From contig CALWVE010000023.1 of assembly GCA_944384905.1 (NCBI GenBank), positions 1-63,699 of the forward strand: 63,699 bases of DNA, written 5' to 3'. Positions 25,138-33,647 of the stretch are shown here, in pieces. The notes under the pieces were generated by a model. It did not search any database. It was given only the letters and a program-made list of their open reading frames with translations, and was not told the DNA's origin. Within the stretch, counting starts at the first letter, position 1; every line of letters begins with the position of its first letter. The DNA is from an uncultured Clostridia bacterium (lineage in GTDB: Bacteria > Bacillota > Clostridia > Oscillospirales > Acutalibacteraceae). Position numbers and translations under genes: made by a program.

Positions 25138-26865
25138 TTATTTGTTCGGCGGGAAAATCACTGTAAACTGAGCGCCGCCGCCGGGATTATCCTCAACAAA
25201 GATTTTGGCGTTGTGCAGTTCCACAATGTGCCACACGATAGCCAGACCCAACCCGGTTCCGCCCATCTCTTTGGAGCGGCTCTTTTCTACGCGGAAGAAG
25301 CGGTCGAAGATATGCGGCTTGGCGCTATCTGGAATACCGATGCCGGTATCCGCAACTTGCAGCGTGCGCCCGTGGATATGCAGCGTAACACTGCCGTTTT
25401 CACGATTGTATTTGATGGCGTTGTCGGTCAGGTTATAAATCAGTTCCAGCAAAAGCTCTCGGGCACCGATCACCACAGAAGATTCGCCGTCGATCAGCAG
25501 CTGAACTTTCTTTTTCTGGGCATTGAGCGTTAGTACGTCCACGGTTTCTTCCGCCAGCTCGAGCAAATCCACCGGTTCGGTTTCGATCTGTGCCGATTCA
25601 TCCAGCTTGGAAAGCTTGATGATATCGTTGATAAGGGAGAGCAGACGTCCCGATTCTTTTCGAATGATTTTGGCAAATTTCGTGATGTCCTGCGGCTGAG
25701 CAATGCCGGCTTCGATCATTTCGGCATAGCCGGAAATGGAAGAAAGCGGGGTTTTCAGTTCGTGAGAGACATTGGCCGAAAATTCCTGTTGAATTTTATC
25801 AATGGCCATCTGCTCGGTGATATCCCGAACGGAACAGACCACAGCCGTCTGAGTCTGGTCGGAATAAATCGGGTCTGCTGTAATCTGCAGCTGACGTCCG
25901 CCGATTTCCGTTACAATCATTTTGCTGCATCCGCGCATTGCCGTATCAACACAGGATTTTAACGTGGGGTGGTTGGTCAGGTAATGCGGCGTATCCAGAT
26001 CTTCGGGACGAAGGCTGAAGAATGTTTGCGCCATATCATTTGCCAGAATGATTTTGCGGGAGCGATCAAAAACAATGATGCCCTCGCTCATATCTTTCAT
26101 GATGGCTGTAAGCTTGTTCTTCTCTTCGGCTAACTCAGAAATACGCCGGCTGTTGCGCAGACGCTGCATGTAAATTTCGGAAACAAAAGGAACCAGCTCG
26201 GGGTACACCATGTCGCCGTCGAAATCCAATGTTTCGTTGTTGATACGCTGAGAGAGGCGGTTGATGGGGGCTACCATGCGTTTGGTAGCGATCACAGAAA
26301 GCAGGTAAGAACCGATCAGAATGATCGCCAGGTTGATAAAGAGTGTGGGAAGCATACTAACATACCAGGCGAGCAGACTGGATTCCGCCGTTCGTACGAG
26401 CAAAATCTTTTGCGGTGTCAGCCGAATGGCGTAGTAGTATTCATCCAACATGGAAGAAAGACGGTGTGTTCTAGCGCTTCCTTCACCAAAACTCAGGGCA
26501 TGTACAACTTCGGGGCGCTGAAGCGTTTCAACAGGGTCATAGCTTTCAAGAAGTTCCTGATATTCCTTGTATTTATCTTCTGTATCAGTTTCGGCGGTAG
26601 CCAACCAGTTATCATACAGTAATTGGCCGTTGTTGCTGTCAATTACTTGAATATGATACCCCTGCGGAACATAGTTGTTCAGCTCCTCGTAATTGCGTAC
26701 AAATGTGTAGATGTTACACATCATTTCCGAGTTGACTGCCAGGGTCTCCTGAATTTTGCGTTCAATCCGCTTCTGAAAAGCAAACGCGGTTGACAGCATG
26801 GCAATCACAGAGGCGATAACCCCGATCAGAATCAGATTATACGTAATCCTTCTTTCCATAGCCAT
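25138..26865 (-). CDS. Sensor histidine kinase, PhoR/WalK type
   Basis: A 575-residue membrane kinase: TM1 at about residues 9-28, an extracellular sensor of roughly 135 residues, TM2 at about 168-190, a PAS domain starting near MKDMSEGIIVFDRSRK, then the phospho-acceptor His in SANVSHELKTPLSS and the ATPase motifs NLTDNAIKYN, ADTGIGIP and GTGLGLAIV. It lies 9 bp after its response regulator. The layout is like PhoR, but the stimulus (phosphate or other) is not proven. Confidence 0.9.
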   Translation of the reverse strand: MAMERRITYNLILIGVIASVIAMLSTAFAFQKRIERKIQETLAVNSEMMCNIYTFVRNYEELNNYVPQGYHIQVIDSNNGQLLYDNWLATAETDTEDKYKEYQELLESYDPVETLQRPEVVHALSFGEGSARTHRLSSMLDEYYYAIRLTPQKILLVRTAESSLLAWYVSMLPTLFINLAIILIGSYLLSVIATKRMVAPINRLSQRINNETLDFDGDMVYPELVPFVSEIYMQRLRNSRRISELAEEKNKLTAIMKDMSEGIIVFDRSRKIILANDMAQTFFSLRPEDLDTPHYLTNHPTLKSCVDTAMRGCSKMIVTEIGGRQLQITADPIYSDQTQTAVVCSVRDITEQMAIDKIQQEFSANVSHELKTPLSSISGYAEMIEAGIAQPQDITKFAKIIRKESGRLLSLINDIIKLSKLDESAQIETEPVDLLELAEETVDVLTLNAQKKKVQLLIDGESSVVIGARELLLELIYNLTDNAIKYNRENGSVTLHIHGRTLQVADTGIGIPDSAKPHIFDRFFRVEKSRSKEMGGTGLGLAIVWHIVELHNAKIFVEDNPGGGAQFTVIFPPNK

Positions 26866-26874
26866 TCGGAATCA

Positions 26875-27546
26875 TCAGGCGTCCAGTTTGTAACCTACGT
26901 TACGCACGGTTTTGATGCAGGTGCCGCAGGTTCCGAGTTTTTGGCGCAGTGTTTTGATATGCATGTCTACGGTACGGGTTTCGCCGTCGAATTCAAATCC
27001 CCAAACTTTGCTCAGCAGCTTTTCACGGCTGAGAACGATTCCCTGATTCAGCATCAGGAATTTAAGCAGTTCAAATTCTTTGTAGGTCAGCTCACACAGA
27101 TTGCCGTCGGCCGTGACGGTCCGCTTGGTATCGTCGATGGTGATGTTGCCGAAGGTGATAGTTTCAAGCTCTTCTTTGGGTGCTGCACGGCGCAGCAAAG
27201 CTTTTACGCGCGAAACAAATTCCATAATACCAAACGGCTTGGAAATATAATCGTCGGCGCCCATATCCAGGCCCCGAACGCGATCAATTTCGCTGCCTTT
27301 TGCGGTGATCAGCATGATCGGAATATTTTCCGTTTTTTTGGAGCTGCGCAAAGATTGCAGAATGGTCAGTCCATCTACGCCGGGCAGCATAATATCCAGC
27401 AAAACGAGATCCGGAACTGTTTTGTTCAGCTCTTCAAAAAAAGCGTAGCTGTCTGCAAATTCTTTTACTTCGAATCCGCTGTTCATCAAAGCATAGCTTT
27501 CCATGCGGCGAATATCAATATCGTCTTCAACAATAAAAATTTTCAT
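26875..27546 (-). CDS. Response regulator, PhoB/OmpR type
   Basis: A 223-residue regulator with a receiver domain (phospho-acceptor Asp51 in LLDIMLPG, Lys in SKPFG) and a C-terminal OmpR winged helix (ELTYKEFELLKFL and RTVDMHIKTLRQKLG). I start it at MKIFIVEDD, 6 nt after AGGAGG; longer forms have no ribosome site and run towards the promoter. Operon partner of the kinase downstream. Confidence 0.92.
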   Translation of the reverse strand: MKIFIVEDDIDIRRMESYALMNSGFEVKEFADSYAFFEELNKTVPDLVLLDIMLPGVDGLTILQSLRSSKKTENIPIMLITAKGSEIDRVRGLDMGADDYISKPFGIMEFVSRVKALLRRAAPKEELETITFGNITIDDTKRTVTADGNLCELTYKEFELLKFLMLNQGIVLSREKLLSKVWGFEFDGETRTVDMHIKTLRQKLGTCGTCIKTVRNVGYKLDA

Positions 27547-27628
27547 TTTGAACCTCCTGTTTCCGAGTTCTTTTGCGCGTTGGTTGCCTGCGCGCATTCC
27601 GAATCGAAATGACACTTTCACGGATAAC

Positions 27629-27657
27629 ATTATATCGCATTTTTTATCGAAAGTAAA
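27629..27657 (-). promoter_or_regulatory. Promoter of the two-component operon
   Basis: Minus strand TTTACT (27652-27657), 17-bp spacer, TATAAT (27629-27634). Confidence 0.65.
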
Positions 27658-27718
27658 CTAGATAGAACCGCCTGTATTTCCTGTTTTTTCAGAATTATTT
27701 GAGCATCAAAAATTAGAC

Positions 27719-27747
27719 TTGAGGTTGCCAGGCAAAGGGAATATAAT
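27719..27747 (+). promoter_or_regulatory. Promoter of the M24 aminopeptidase gene
   Basis: TTGAGG (27719-27724), 17-bp spacer, TATAAT (27742-27747), about 27 bp before the transcript's start codon region. Confidence 0.6.
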
Positions 27748-27780
27748 AAGCAAAGAATCCGAAAGGAGCACAGGAGTAAA

Positions 27781-29031
27781 ATGACAAGAGATTTTCATGT
27801 AAACAACAGAAACCGGCTGTATAACAGACTAAAAAAGAATTCCGTTCTGGTTCTGTTTTCCGGTAAACAGGTTCGAAAGACGGCGGATGAATATTATCCT
27901 TTTTGGGCAGACAGAAACTTTTTGTATCTGACCGGTCTGCACCAGCAGGAAATGGTTTTGGTAGCCGAAATCTCCGAAACGGATGTCCGGGAAACGCTGT
28001 ATTTGTTGCCGCCGGATGCCCGGCTGGAAAGATGGACGGGTGTGCGTGTCAAAACCTGGGAAGTGGATGATCTCACGGGGATTGCCGATTGTAAATATCT
28101 GGATTCCCTTGAGACGGATCTGCATAAAATTTTTCTTTCGGGGAATTACGAAAGCCTGTATCTGGATCTCAACCGTCTGACACCGGATGAGCCTGATAGC
28201 CCGGCTTACACCCTGTGCAAAAAAGTGCAGTCTGTTTATCCGTTCCTCACCATTCAAAGCGTCACACGGGATATTCGTACTTTGCGTGCGATTAAGCAGC
28301 CGTGTGAAATTGAAGCGATGAAAAAAGCGGAAGAAATTACACGGGCCGGTATCCTGGCGATGATGCATGCTTCCAAGCCCGGTATGTATGAATATCAGTA
28401 TAAAGCCCTTTGGGATTATACGTTGGGGCAGTACAGTCCGGAAGGCTCTGCATTCCCGCCGATTATCAGCGCGGGCAAGAATAATTTCTGCATCCACTAC
28501 TACGATTATACCGGGCAGGCTACAGACGGCGATATGGTTCTCAATGATGTAGGCGCCAAATGGGACGACCATATGACGGACGTTTCCCGCGGATGGCCCT
28601 GCAACGGCCGTTTTTCCGATCGTCAGAAGCTGCTGTATGAATGCGTTTATGCCACTTCCAATTACATGTTTGATCTGATCAAACCCGGTATGCCGATGAA
28701 AGATGTGGACGCCACTATCCGCCGCTATAACTTTGAACGTCTGAAAGATGCCGGCGTGCTGGATAAGTGGGAAGATATCGGAACCTATATGTGGCACGGT
28801 GGTGCGCATCATGTGGGCTATGATACGCATGATGAAGTGGTGCTTCCCGAAACGATTGCGCCCGGCATGGTATTCTGTGTGGATATCGGTGTTTATCACG
28901 AGGAATGGGGGATTGGCTTCCGGCTGGAAGACAATTGCCTGGTTACAGAAGATGGCTGTGTGAACCTTTCCGCAGCTACTCCGCGAAGCGTGCGTGAAAT
29001 TGAAGATGAAATGAAAAAAGGTTTGTTCTAA
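27781..29031 (+). CDS. M24B metallopeptidase, Xaa-Pro aminopeptidase-like
   Basis: A 416-residue cytoplasmic pita-bread peptidase that would remove residues before proline. The N-terminal AMP_N domain (about 1-140) carries YYPFWADRNFLYLTG; the catalytic domain has the two metal Asp in DVGAKWDDHMTDVSRGWP, the His in HGGAHHVGYDTHD and a final Glu in FRLEDN. The fourth ligand position, normally Glu in IEPG, reads VDIG here, so Asp replaces Glu. That may keep metal binding with altered geometry. ATG follows GGAGTAAA. Single gene with promoter and terminator. Confidence 0.88.
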   Translation: MTRDFHVNNRNRLYNRLKKNSVLVLFSGKQVRKTADEYYPFWADRNFLYLTGLHQQEMVLVAEISETDVRETLYLLPPDARLERWTGVRVKTWEVDDLTGIADCKYLDSLETDLHKIFLSGNYESLYLDLNRLTPDEPDSPAYTLCKKVQSVYPFLTIQSVTRDIRTLRAIKQPCEIEAMKKAEEITRAGILAMMHASKPGMYEYQYKALWDYTLGQYSPEGSAFPPIISAGKNNFCIHYYDYTGQATDGDMVLNDVGAKWDDHMTDVSRGWPCNGRFSDRQKLLYECVYATSNYMFDLIKPGMPMKDVDATIRRYNFERLKDAGVLDKWEDIGTYMWHGGAHHVGYDTHDEVVLPETIAPGMVFCVDIGVYHEEWGIGFRLEDNCLVTEDGCVNLSAATPRSVREIEDEMKKGLF

Positions 29032-29043
29032 AGCTGAATACAC

Positions 29044-29082
29044 AAAGCCCCTGCCGATCGATATCCAATCGGCAGGGGCTTT
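29044..29082 (+). terminator. Terminator after the aminopeptidase gene
   Basis: Perfect 15-bp stem AAAGCCCCTGCCGAT/ATCGGCAGGGGCTTT; converges with the surface-protein gene and can serve both. Confidence 0.85.
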
Positions 29083-29101
29083 GCTATAAAATGGAGGAAA
29101 A

Positions 29102-32100
29102 TCAAGAGACGATGTAAACGGATTTGCCGTCCTTTTCGCCCTGTGTCCAGGTTTTATTTTTGGCCAGATAGGCTTCAAAATTGTCTTGGCGGAAAGCGCC
29201 TCCTTCAATCAGCAGCGTACCGTCTTCCTGGCTGAGGTACAGGAACATACCATCGTATAACGTAACTTTGCCGCCGTAGGCATTCACATAGCTGGTGAAA
29301 TATCCGCCGCGAACTTTCAAATCAGTGTCGGCTTCATAGGCATATACAATGCCTTTGTATTCGCCGTCCAGAATCTCGGCCGTCTTGTAGAAATAGGTGG
29401 CGTTGTTGAAAGAACCATTGTGAATGGTAGTGTCGCCGTAGAAATAAACAGGGGCGGTGAAAGAACCGGATTCAAGCACGGTTTCGCCGTAGCCAAACAC
29501 CAAACCGGAATAGCGTCCGGTGTGGATCGTCAAACCATCGCCGGCAAAAACAGGTCCGCCGCAAACAGCGTCTTCGATTTCAAGCGCTCCGTTTTCTGCG
29601 CGCAGACGGCCGGTGCTGTCGATATATTCAACGTAGATATCGCCCTCGGTGGTGCAGATACCGTTGTCCGTTACAGCGTTTTTAATGGCAATGTCGCCTT
29701 TATCCAGTGTAATGTCTGTGCCTGTGAAATGAGAATTATCGATTGTCAACGTTGTTTCGCCGCCGATGGTACCCGTGCCGCTTTGAGAGAGCATCACAGT
29801 GTTTTCCAGCGTGAGGGTAGAACCGGCGCCGTTTTGAATGGTGCGTACGCCGTCGCTGATGGTGGTAACACGGCAGTTTTTCATGGAAAGGCTGCCGCTA
29901 TTGGCGATCAACTGAACGGCGCCTGAGAGGTTGTGGGTCAGGTTGACGTTTTCCATCTCGACCGTTGCGTCTTTCCAGATTTCAGCTACTGTCTGACAAG
30001 CCGTAACCTGTCCGGTTCCCAGATGGTCGGTGATACGCAGTTTACCGGATTCCACACGGAACACCGGTCGTCCGCCGCCGGTTGTAGATACCGTTTCCTG
30101 CGCGATGATGTGGCCGTTCAAGTCAAACGTGGTATCGCCCGTAATAACGAACGAGGTACACGAAGCCACACGCGCGGGCAGATAAATATCTTCTTCCAGC
30201 GCATAGTCGCCGGCCAGATACAGCTCGAAATGCAGGGTATTGTAGCTGTAATCCAGAGAAGTCAGGGTAGAGATGACCTGAGAAAGCGTACCGGTTACGG
30301 AATCATCTACAACCGTAGAAGCGTCGCCGATCGAGCCATAAACGTGGGCGGTTACGCGTCCGTTGTAGCTGTAGGTATCCATGTTTTCGTTGCAGACCAT
30401 GGTGTCGGGATAAGAGATCGTGCCGGTTTCATAACCAGCGGCCACAATCGTGACCGGGCAGGTGACCGTGACATTTTCGCCGCTGCAATCGGCATAAAGC
30501 GTAAGCGTATCGCCGGGCTGAGCGTCTTCCAGCGCAGCCGAAAGGCTTACATAGCGGTTTCCTTCAATACCCACGGCGGCAGGAAGCACCTGCGTATGAA
30601 CCGAGGCGGATGCCTGGCCGGCGCGTACGGTGATATCCGTTTCGCCCAGTGCTTCGGCAGAAATTCGTCCGCCCAAAACGGTTGCCGTCTGTGTATTTTC
30701 GGAACGCCAGATCAGACCCGGGTAATCTTCAACGGTTGTGCCGTCTTCAAAATGAACGGTTACGCCAGGCAGCTGGGAAGCTCCCAGCGCAACGGTGACG
30801 TCATGTGTTTCAATCGAGGTGATTTTTCCGCTCGAAATGGTGGGGGTGCCGTTCTTTTCCGTTGTAAGCAGGGTTGTCAGACCGTCGGAATCCGTAAAGG
30901 TCCAAACCTGGGAGAACGTGTTGTTGGTCTCTCCAGCTGTGCAGATGCCGGCTGTAATGGAAACCAGCTCCTCATCTTCATAACGTTCAGCCAGATGCGT
31001 ATAGGTGGTTACGGGTACGTCTGCGGTATCATAGCCGCTTTCCTGATAAGAATCGATCTGGAAGCGGGTGGTTTTCTGAGACGATTCTTCGTATATTTCC
31101 CAGGTAATGATTCCGTTTTCGGAAACCTGGTTAATCGTGTAGCCGGTGTTGGCTGTTTGGGCTTTGCTTGCCGTGCGCAGAGCTTCGGCACCCTGTGTAT
31201 CGGTTTTCATAGAAGCAGATTCCAAAGCATCAAGCGTTTCATTTGCGGTTTGCGAAGCCTGCGCATAGGCACGCACAGAATCGGCGGGATCTTCGCTTTG
31301 TTCGGGGTTCAGGCTGATTGTGCCAGCTCGTTTGGAGAGGTTATCCGCCGAGCTTCCTTCCGCCAAACCAATGGAGAGCAGGGAAGAAGCCGTTTCTGTC
31401 AGCTGTATGTCTCCGTCGAAAACGGTAGCGCTGCCGTAAACGGAGCCGCTTTCCGTATAGCCGGCGCTTTGCAAAACGGCGATGGTTTCGGCCGCGGCAT
31501 TATGGGTAAACGTAGCCTGCGGTGTGTCGATTACCAGCAGGCCGGCCGTCAGGCCGTTGTCAACCTGAGAGGCTTCGGTCGCTTCGTGTTGAATGATCAG
31601 GTTGCCATGGATGGTATGTCCGCCCAGATCGAGAACGAGCGGCTGTTTGGCGGTAAGGTCGCCGTCAAGATCCGCGATTAAGTAGTACTGCACACCAGTC
31701 TGTGTCCATTTCAGGTCGTCGGCGTTGTCGGCAGGGGCGATGTAAGTTACGCCGTCTCCAAGCGAGCGTCCCGAAAGATCATTGGGCGCGGAATCCGGAT
31801 AAATGATGTCTCCGTTTGAATCGGCCAAAACAAACCGGTTGTCGTCTTTGCTCCAGAGCAAGGTGCGCTTGCCGGAAAATTGCAGCTGTTCGGCTTCGTA
31901 GCCGTTGTCGGCTAGAATTTCAAGCACACGGGTGAATTGATCGGGCGTTTCAAAATGCTTTTCACGTTCGCGCAGAATCAGGTTCAGTTCGCTGATTAAG
32001 GTTTGCTCTTTTTCAAGCTGCGCCTGATCGCGGTTGAAAAACAAAAATCCGCCGATCGATACGGCTGCCACTAAAACGACTGTAAGAAAAAATGCTTTCC

Positions 32101-32179
32101 ACTGGCGTGGAGAGATTTTACCCAGCAGTTCCCGGCATCGATTGTAGAGGTGAATAAATGCATAGCCTAGTTTTTCCAT
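29102..32179 (-). CDS. Large membrane-anchored surface protein, beta-helix rich
   Basis: A 1025-residue protein with a basic cytoplasmic N-terminus of about 30 residues, one membrane segment (about residues 31-48), a short coiled region and then an all-beta outside part. The middle holds a bacterial Ig-like (BIG2-type) segment around GGRISAEALGETDITVRAG. The second half is a run of short strands rich in Gly/Thr with phrases such as LDLGGHTIHGNLIIQ, FDLNGHIIAQE, LENTVML, GSFTAPVYFYGD and GSFNNATYFYK, typical of a parallel beta-helix. No LPxTG or catalytic motif is evident. ATG at 32179 lies behind a clear promoter. Probably an adhesin or matrix protein; the ligand is unknown. Confidence 0.7.
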   Translation of the reverse strand: MEKLGYAFIHLYNRCRELLGKISPRQWKAFFLTVVLVAAVSIGGFLFFNRDQAQLEKEQTLISELNLILREREKHFETPDQFTRVLEILADNGYEAEQLQFSGKRTLLWSKDDNRFVLADSNGDIIYPDSAPNDLSGRSLGDGVTYIAPADNADDLKWTQTGVQYYLIADLDGDLTAKQPLVLDLGGHTIHGNLIIQHEATEASQVDNGLTAGLLVIDTPQATFTHNAAAETIAVLQSAGYTESGSVYGSATVFDGDIQLTETASSLLSIGLAEGSSADNLSKRAGTISLNPEQSEDPADSVRAYAQASQTANETLDALESASMKTDTQGAEALRTASKAQTANTGYTINQVSENGIITWEIYEESSQKTTRFQIDSYQESGYDTADVPVTTYTHLAERYEDEELVSITAGICTAGETNNTFSQVWTFTDSDGLTTLLTTEKNGTPTISSGKITSIETHDVTVALGASQLPGVTVHFEDGTTVEDYPGLIWRSENTQTATVLGGRISAEALGETDITVRAGQASASVHTQVLPAAVGIEGNRYVSLSAALEDAQPGDTLTLYADCSGENVTVTCPVTIVAAGYETGTISYPDTMVCNENMDTYSYNGRVTAHVYGSIGDASTVVDDSVTGTLSQVISTLTSLDYSYNTLHFELYLAGDYALEEDIYLPARVASCTSFVITGDTTFDLNGHIIAQETVSTTGGGRPVFRVESGKLRITDHLGTGQVTACQTVAEIWKDATVEMENVNLTHNLSGAVQLIANSGSLSMKNCRVTTISDGVRTIQNGAGSTLTLENTVMLSQSGTGTIGGETTLTIDNSHFTGTDITLDKGDIAIKNAVTDNGICTTEGDIYVEYIDSTGRLRAENGALEIEDAVCGGPVFAGDGLTIHTGRYSGLVFGYGETVLESGSFTAPVYFYGDTTIHNGSFNNATYFYKTAEILDGEYKGIVYAYEADTDLKVRGGYFTSYVNAYGGKVTLYDGMFLYLSQEDGTLLIEGGAFRQDNFEAYLAKNKTWTQGEKDGKSVYIVS

Positions 32180-32249
32180 AGTTGTGTTCCGCTCCCGGTT
32201 CGTGTTCAAAAAGTTTAAAGATCGGACTTAAAAGACCGGTTTGTCATTA

Positions 32250-32278
32250 AGTGTAAAATATCTAATCAATAAAGTCAA
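32250..32278 (-). promoter_or_regulatory. Promoter of the surface-protein gene
   Basis: Minus strand TTGACT (32273-32278), 17-bp spacer, TACACT (32250-32255), 70 bp before the start codon. Confidence 0.65.
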
Positions 32279-32406
32279 GGCGCGCAAAACGGAATGACAG
32301 GAAAAACACAAAAGATTCACATAAAAAACACAAAAGTAAAGTTAATCGCCGATTTCTACAAAAAAGTTAAATTTTTAAAATAAATAGAAGTGAATACGGA
32401 AAATGG

Positions 32407-32435
32407 TTGTCAGGGTAAGAGGAGAGGATTATAAT
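32407..32435 (+). promoter_or_regulatory. Promoter of the hydrolase-sulfatase operon
   Basis: TTGTCA (32407-32412), 17-bp spacer, perfect TATAAT (32430-32435). Confidence 0.75.
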
Positions 32436-32447
32436 AAAGGAACAAGA

Positions 32448-32474
32448 GTTGACTTCACATAGAAAAAGGTCAAC
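32448..32474 (+). promoter_or_regulatory. Dyad in the 5' leader of the hydrolase-sulfatase operon
   Basis: GTTGAC (32448-32453) and GTCAAC (32469-32474) are perfect inverted arms 15 nt apart, just downstream of the predicted transcript start and directly before the GGGGAGG ribosome site. It could be a repressor operator or an RNA hairpin limiting translation. Confidence 0.45.
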
Positions 32475-32488
32475 GGGGAGGTTATTCA

Positions 32489-33634
32489 ATGAGTTTTGAA
32501 CGTTTACGTGCGTTGTTGGATCGGTTCCCGGAAGTAGGAGTTCCGGGGTGCGCCTGTGTGGTGCGTCATCATGGAGAAACGGTTTTCATGCATCGTGCCG
32601 GTGTGCGTGATCTCGATACACAAGAGCCCGTTCGTCCGCACGATCATGTTTTTCTGTATTCGGCATCCAAACTGGCAACCTGTACGGCTGTCTTGCAAAG
32701 ACTGGAGGCCGGAGATTTCCTGCTGACAGACCCGGTTGGGGAATATCTGCCGGCCTTTAAAGAAATGACGGTGCGCCATACCGATGAAACAGGCGAGGTT
32801 CATCTGGAAAAGGCCGAAAATCCGGTTACGATCCGCCATCTGATGACGATGACGGCCGGGTTGGATTATAATTTTCAGATGCCGGCTATTCAGGAAGCGA
32901 TCCGCAAAAGCGAAGGACGCGCGCCGACCCAGGCGATTGCCGCGGCCATTGCCAAGACGCCTCTTTGGTTTGAACCGGGTACCCATTGGCAGTATAGCCT
33001 TTGCCACGATGTGCTGGCGGCGCTTGTTGAAGCTGTTTCGGGCGAACGTTTTTCGGAATATGTCCGCCGCCATGTTTTCGAGCCCTGCGGCATGACGGAA
33101 TCGGTTTATCATCTTACGCCCGAACTGGAAACTTCGCTGACGACGCAGTACCGATACGATGAAACTTTGAAAAAGGCTGTTCCCGCCGGGCAAACGAACA
33201 CGCATATTCTTGGCCCCGATTACGACAGCGGCGGCGCCGGCATTATTTCTACTTTGGAAGATTACAGCCTGTTTGTGGACGCGCTGTGCCATTGGGGGAA
33301 AGCCGCCACGGGCGAACAGATTCTTTCCCCGCGCACGATCGAATTGATGCGCACCAATCAGCTCGATGAAACTTGTTTGCGCGATAAAAGCTGGCCGCAG
33401 CTTGCGGGCTATGGCTATGGTTTGGGCGTGCGTACCATGATTGATCCGGCTTTGGGTGGTTCGCTCAGCCCGGTTGGTGAATTCGGCTGGGACGGCGCGG
33501 CTGGTTCATATGCGCTGATCGATCCCGAACATGAGCTTTCCGTCTTTTATATGCAGCATATGCTGAATTCTGCGCATGCCTATATTCATCCGCGTATCCG
33601 CAATACCGTTTACGCCGACTTAAACGAGCGATAA
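32489..33634 (+). CDS. Serine hydrolase, class C beta-lactamase fold
   Basis: A 381-residue protein of the beta-lactamase/esterase superfamily. The active SxxK is Ser58-Ala-Ser-Lys61 after FLY, and the second motif is a Tyr in WQYSLCHDVLAAL, where many relatives have YSN. No signal peptide, so it is cytoplasmic, which argues for an esterase or amidase on a small substrate rather than a penicillin target. First gene of a three-gene operon with a sulfatase and an alpha/beta hydrolase; the three may strip sulfate and acyl or ester groups from one substrate. Confidence 0.85.
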   Translation: MSFERLRALLDRFPEVGVPGCACVVRHHGETVFMHRAGVRDLDTQEPVRPHDHVFLYSASKLATCTAVLQRLEAGDFLLTDPVGEYLPAFKEMTVRHTDETGEVHLEKAENPVTIRHLMTMTAGLDYNFQMPAIQEAIRKSEGRAPTQAIAAAIAKTPLWFEPGTHWQYSLCHDVLAALVEAVSGERFSEYVRRHVFEPCGMTESVYHLTPELETSLTTQYRYDETLKKAVPAGQTNTHILGPDYDSGGAGIISTLEDYSLFVDALCHWGKAATGEQILSPRTIELMRTNQLDETCLRDKSWPQLAGYGYGLGVRTMIDPALGGSLSPVGEFGWDGAAGSYALIDPEHELSVFYMQHMLNSAHAYIHPRIRNTVYADLNER

Positions 33635-33647
33635 AGGGGGACTTTCT

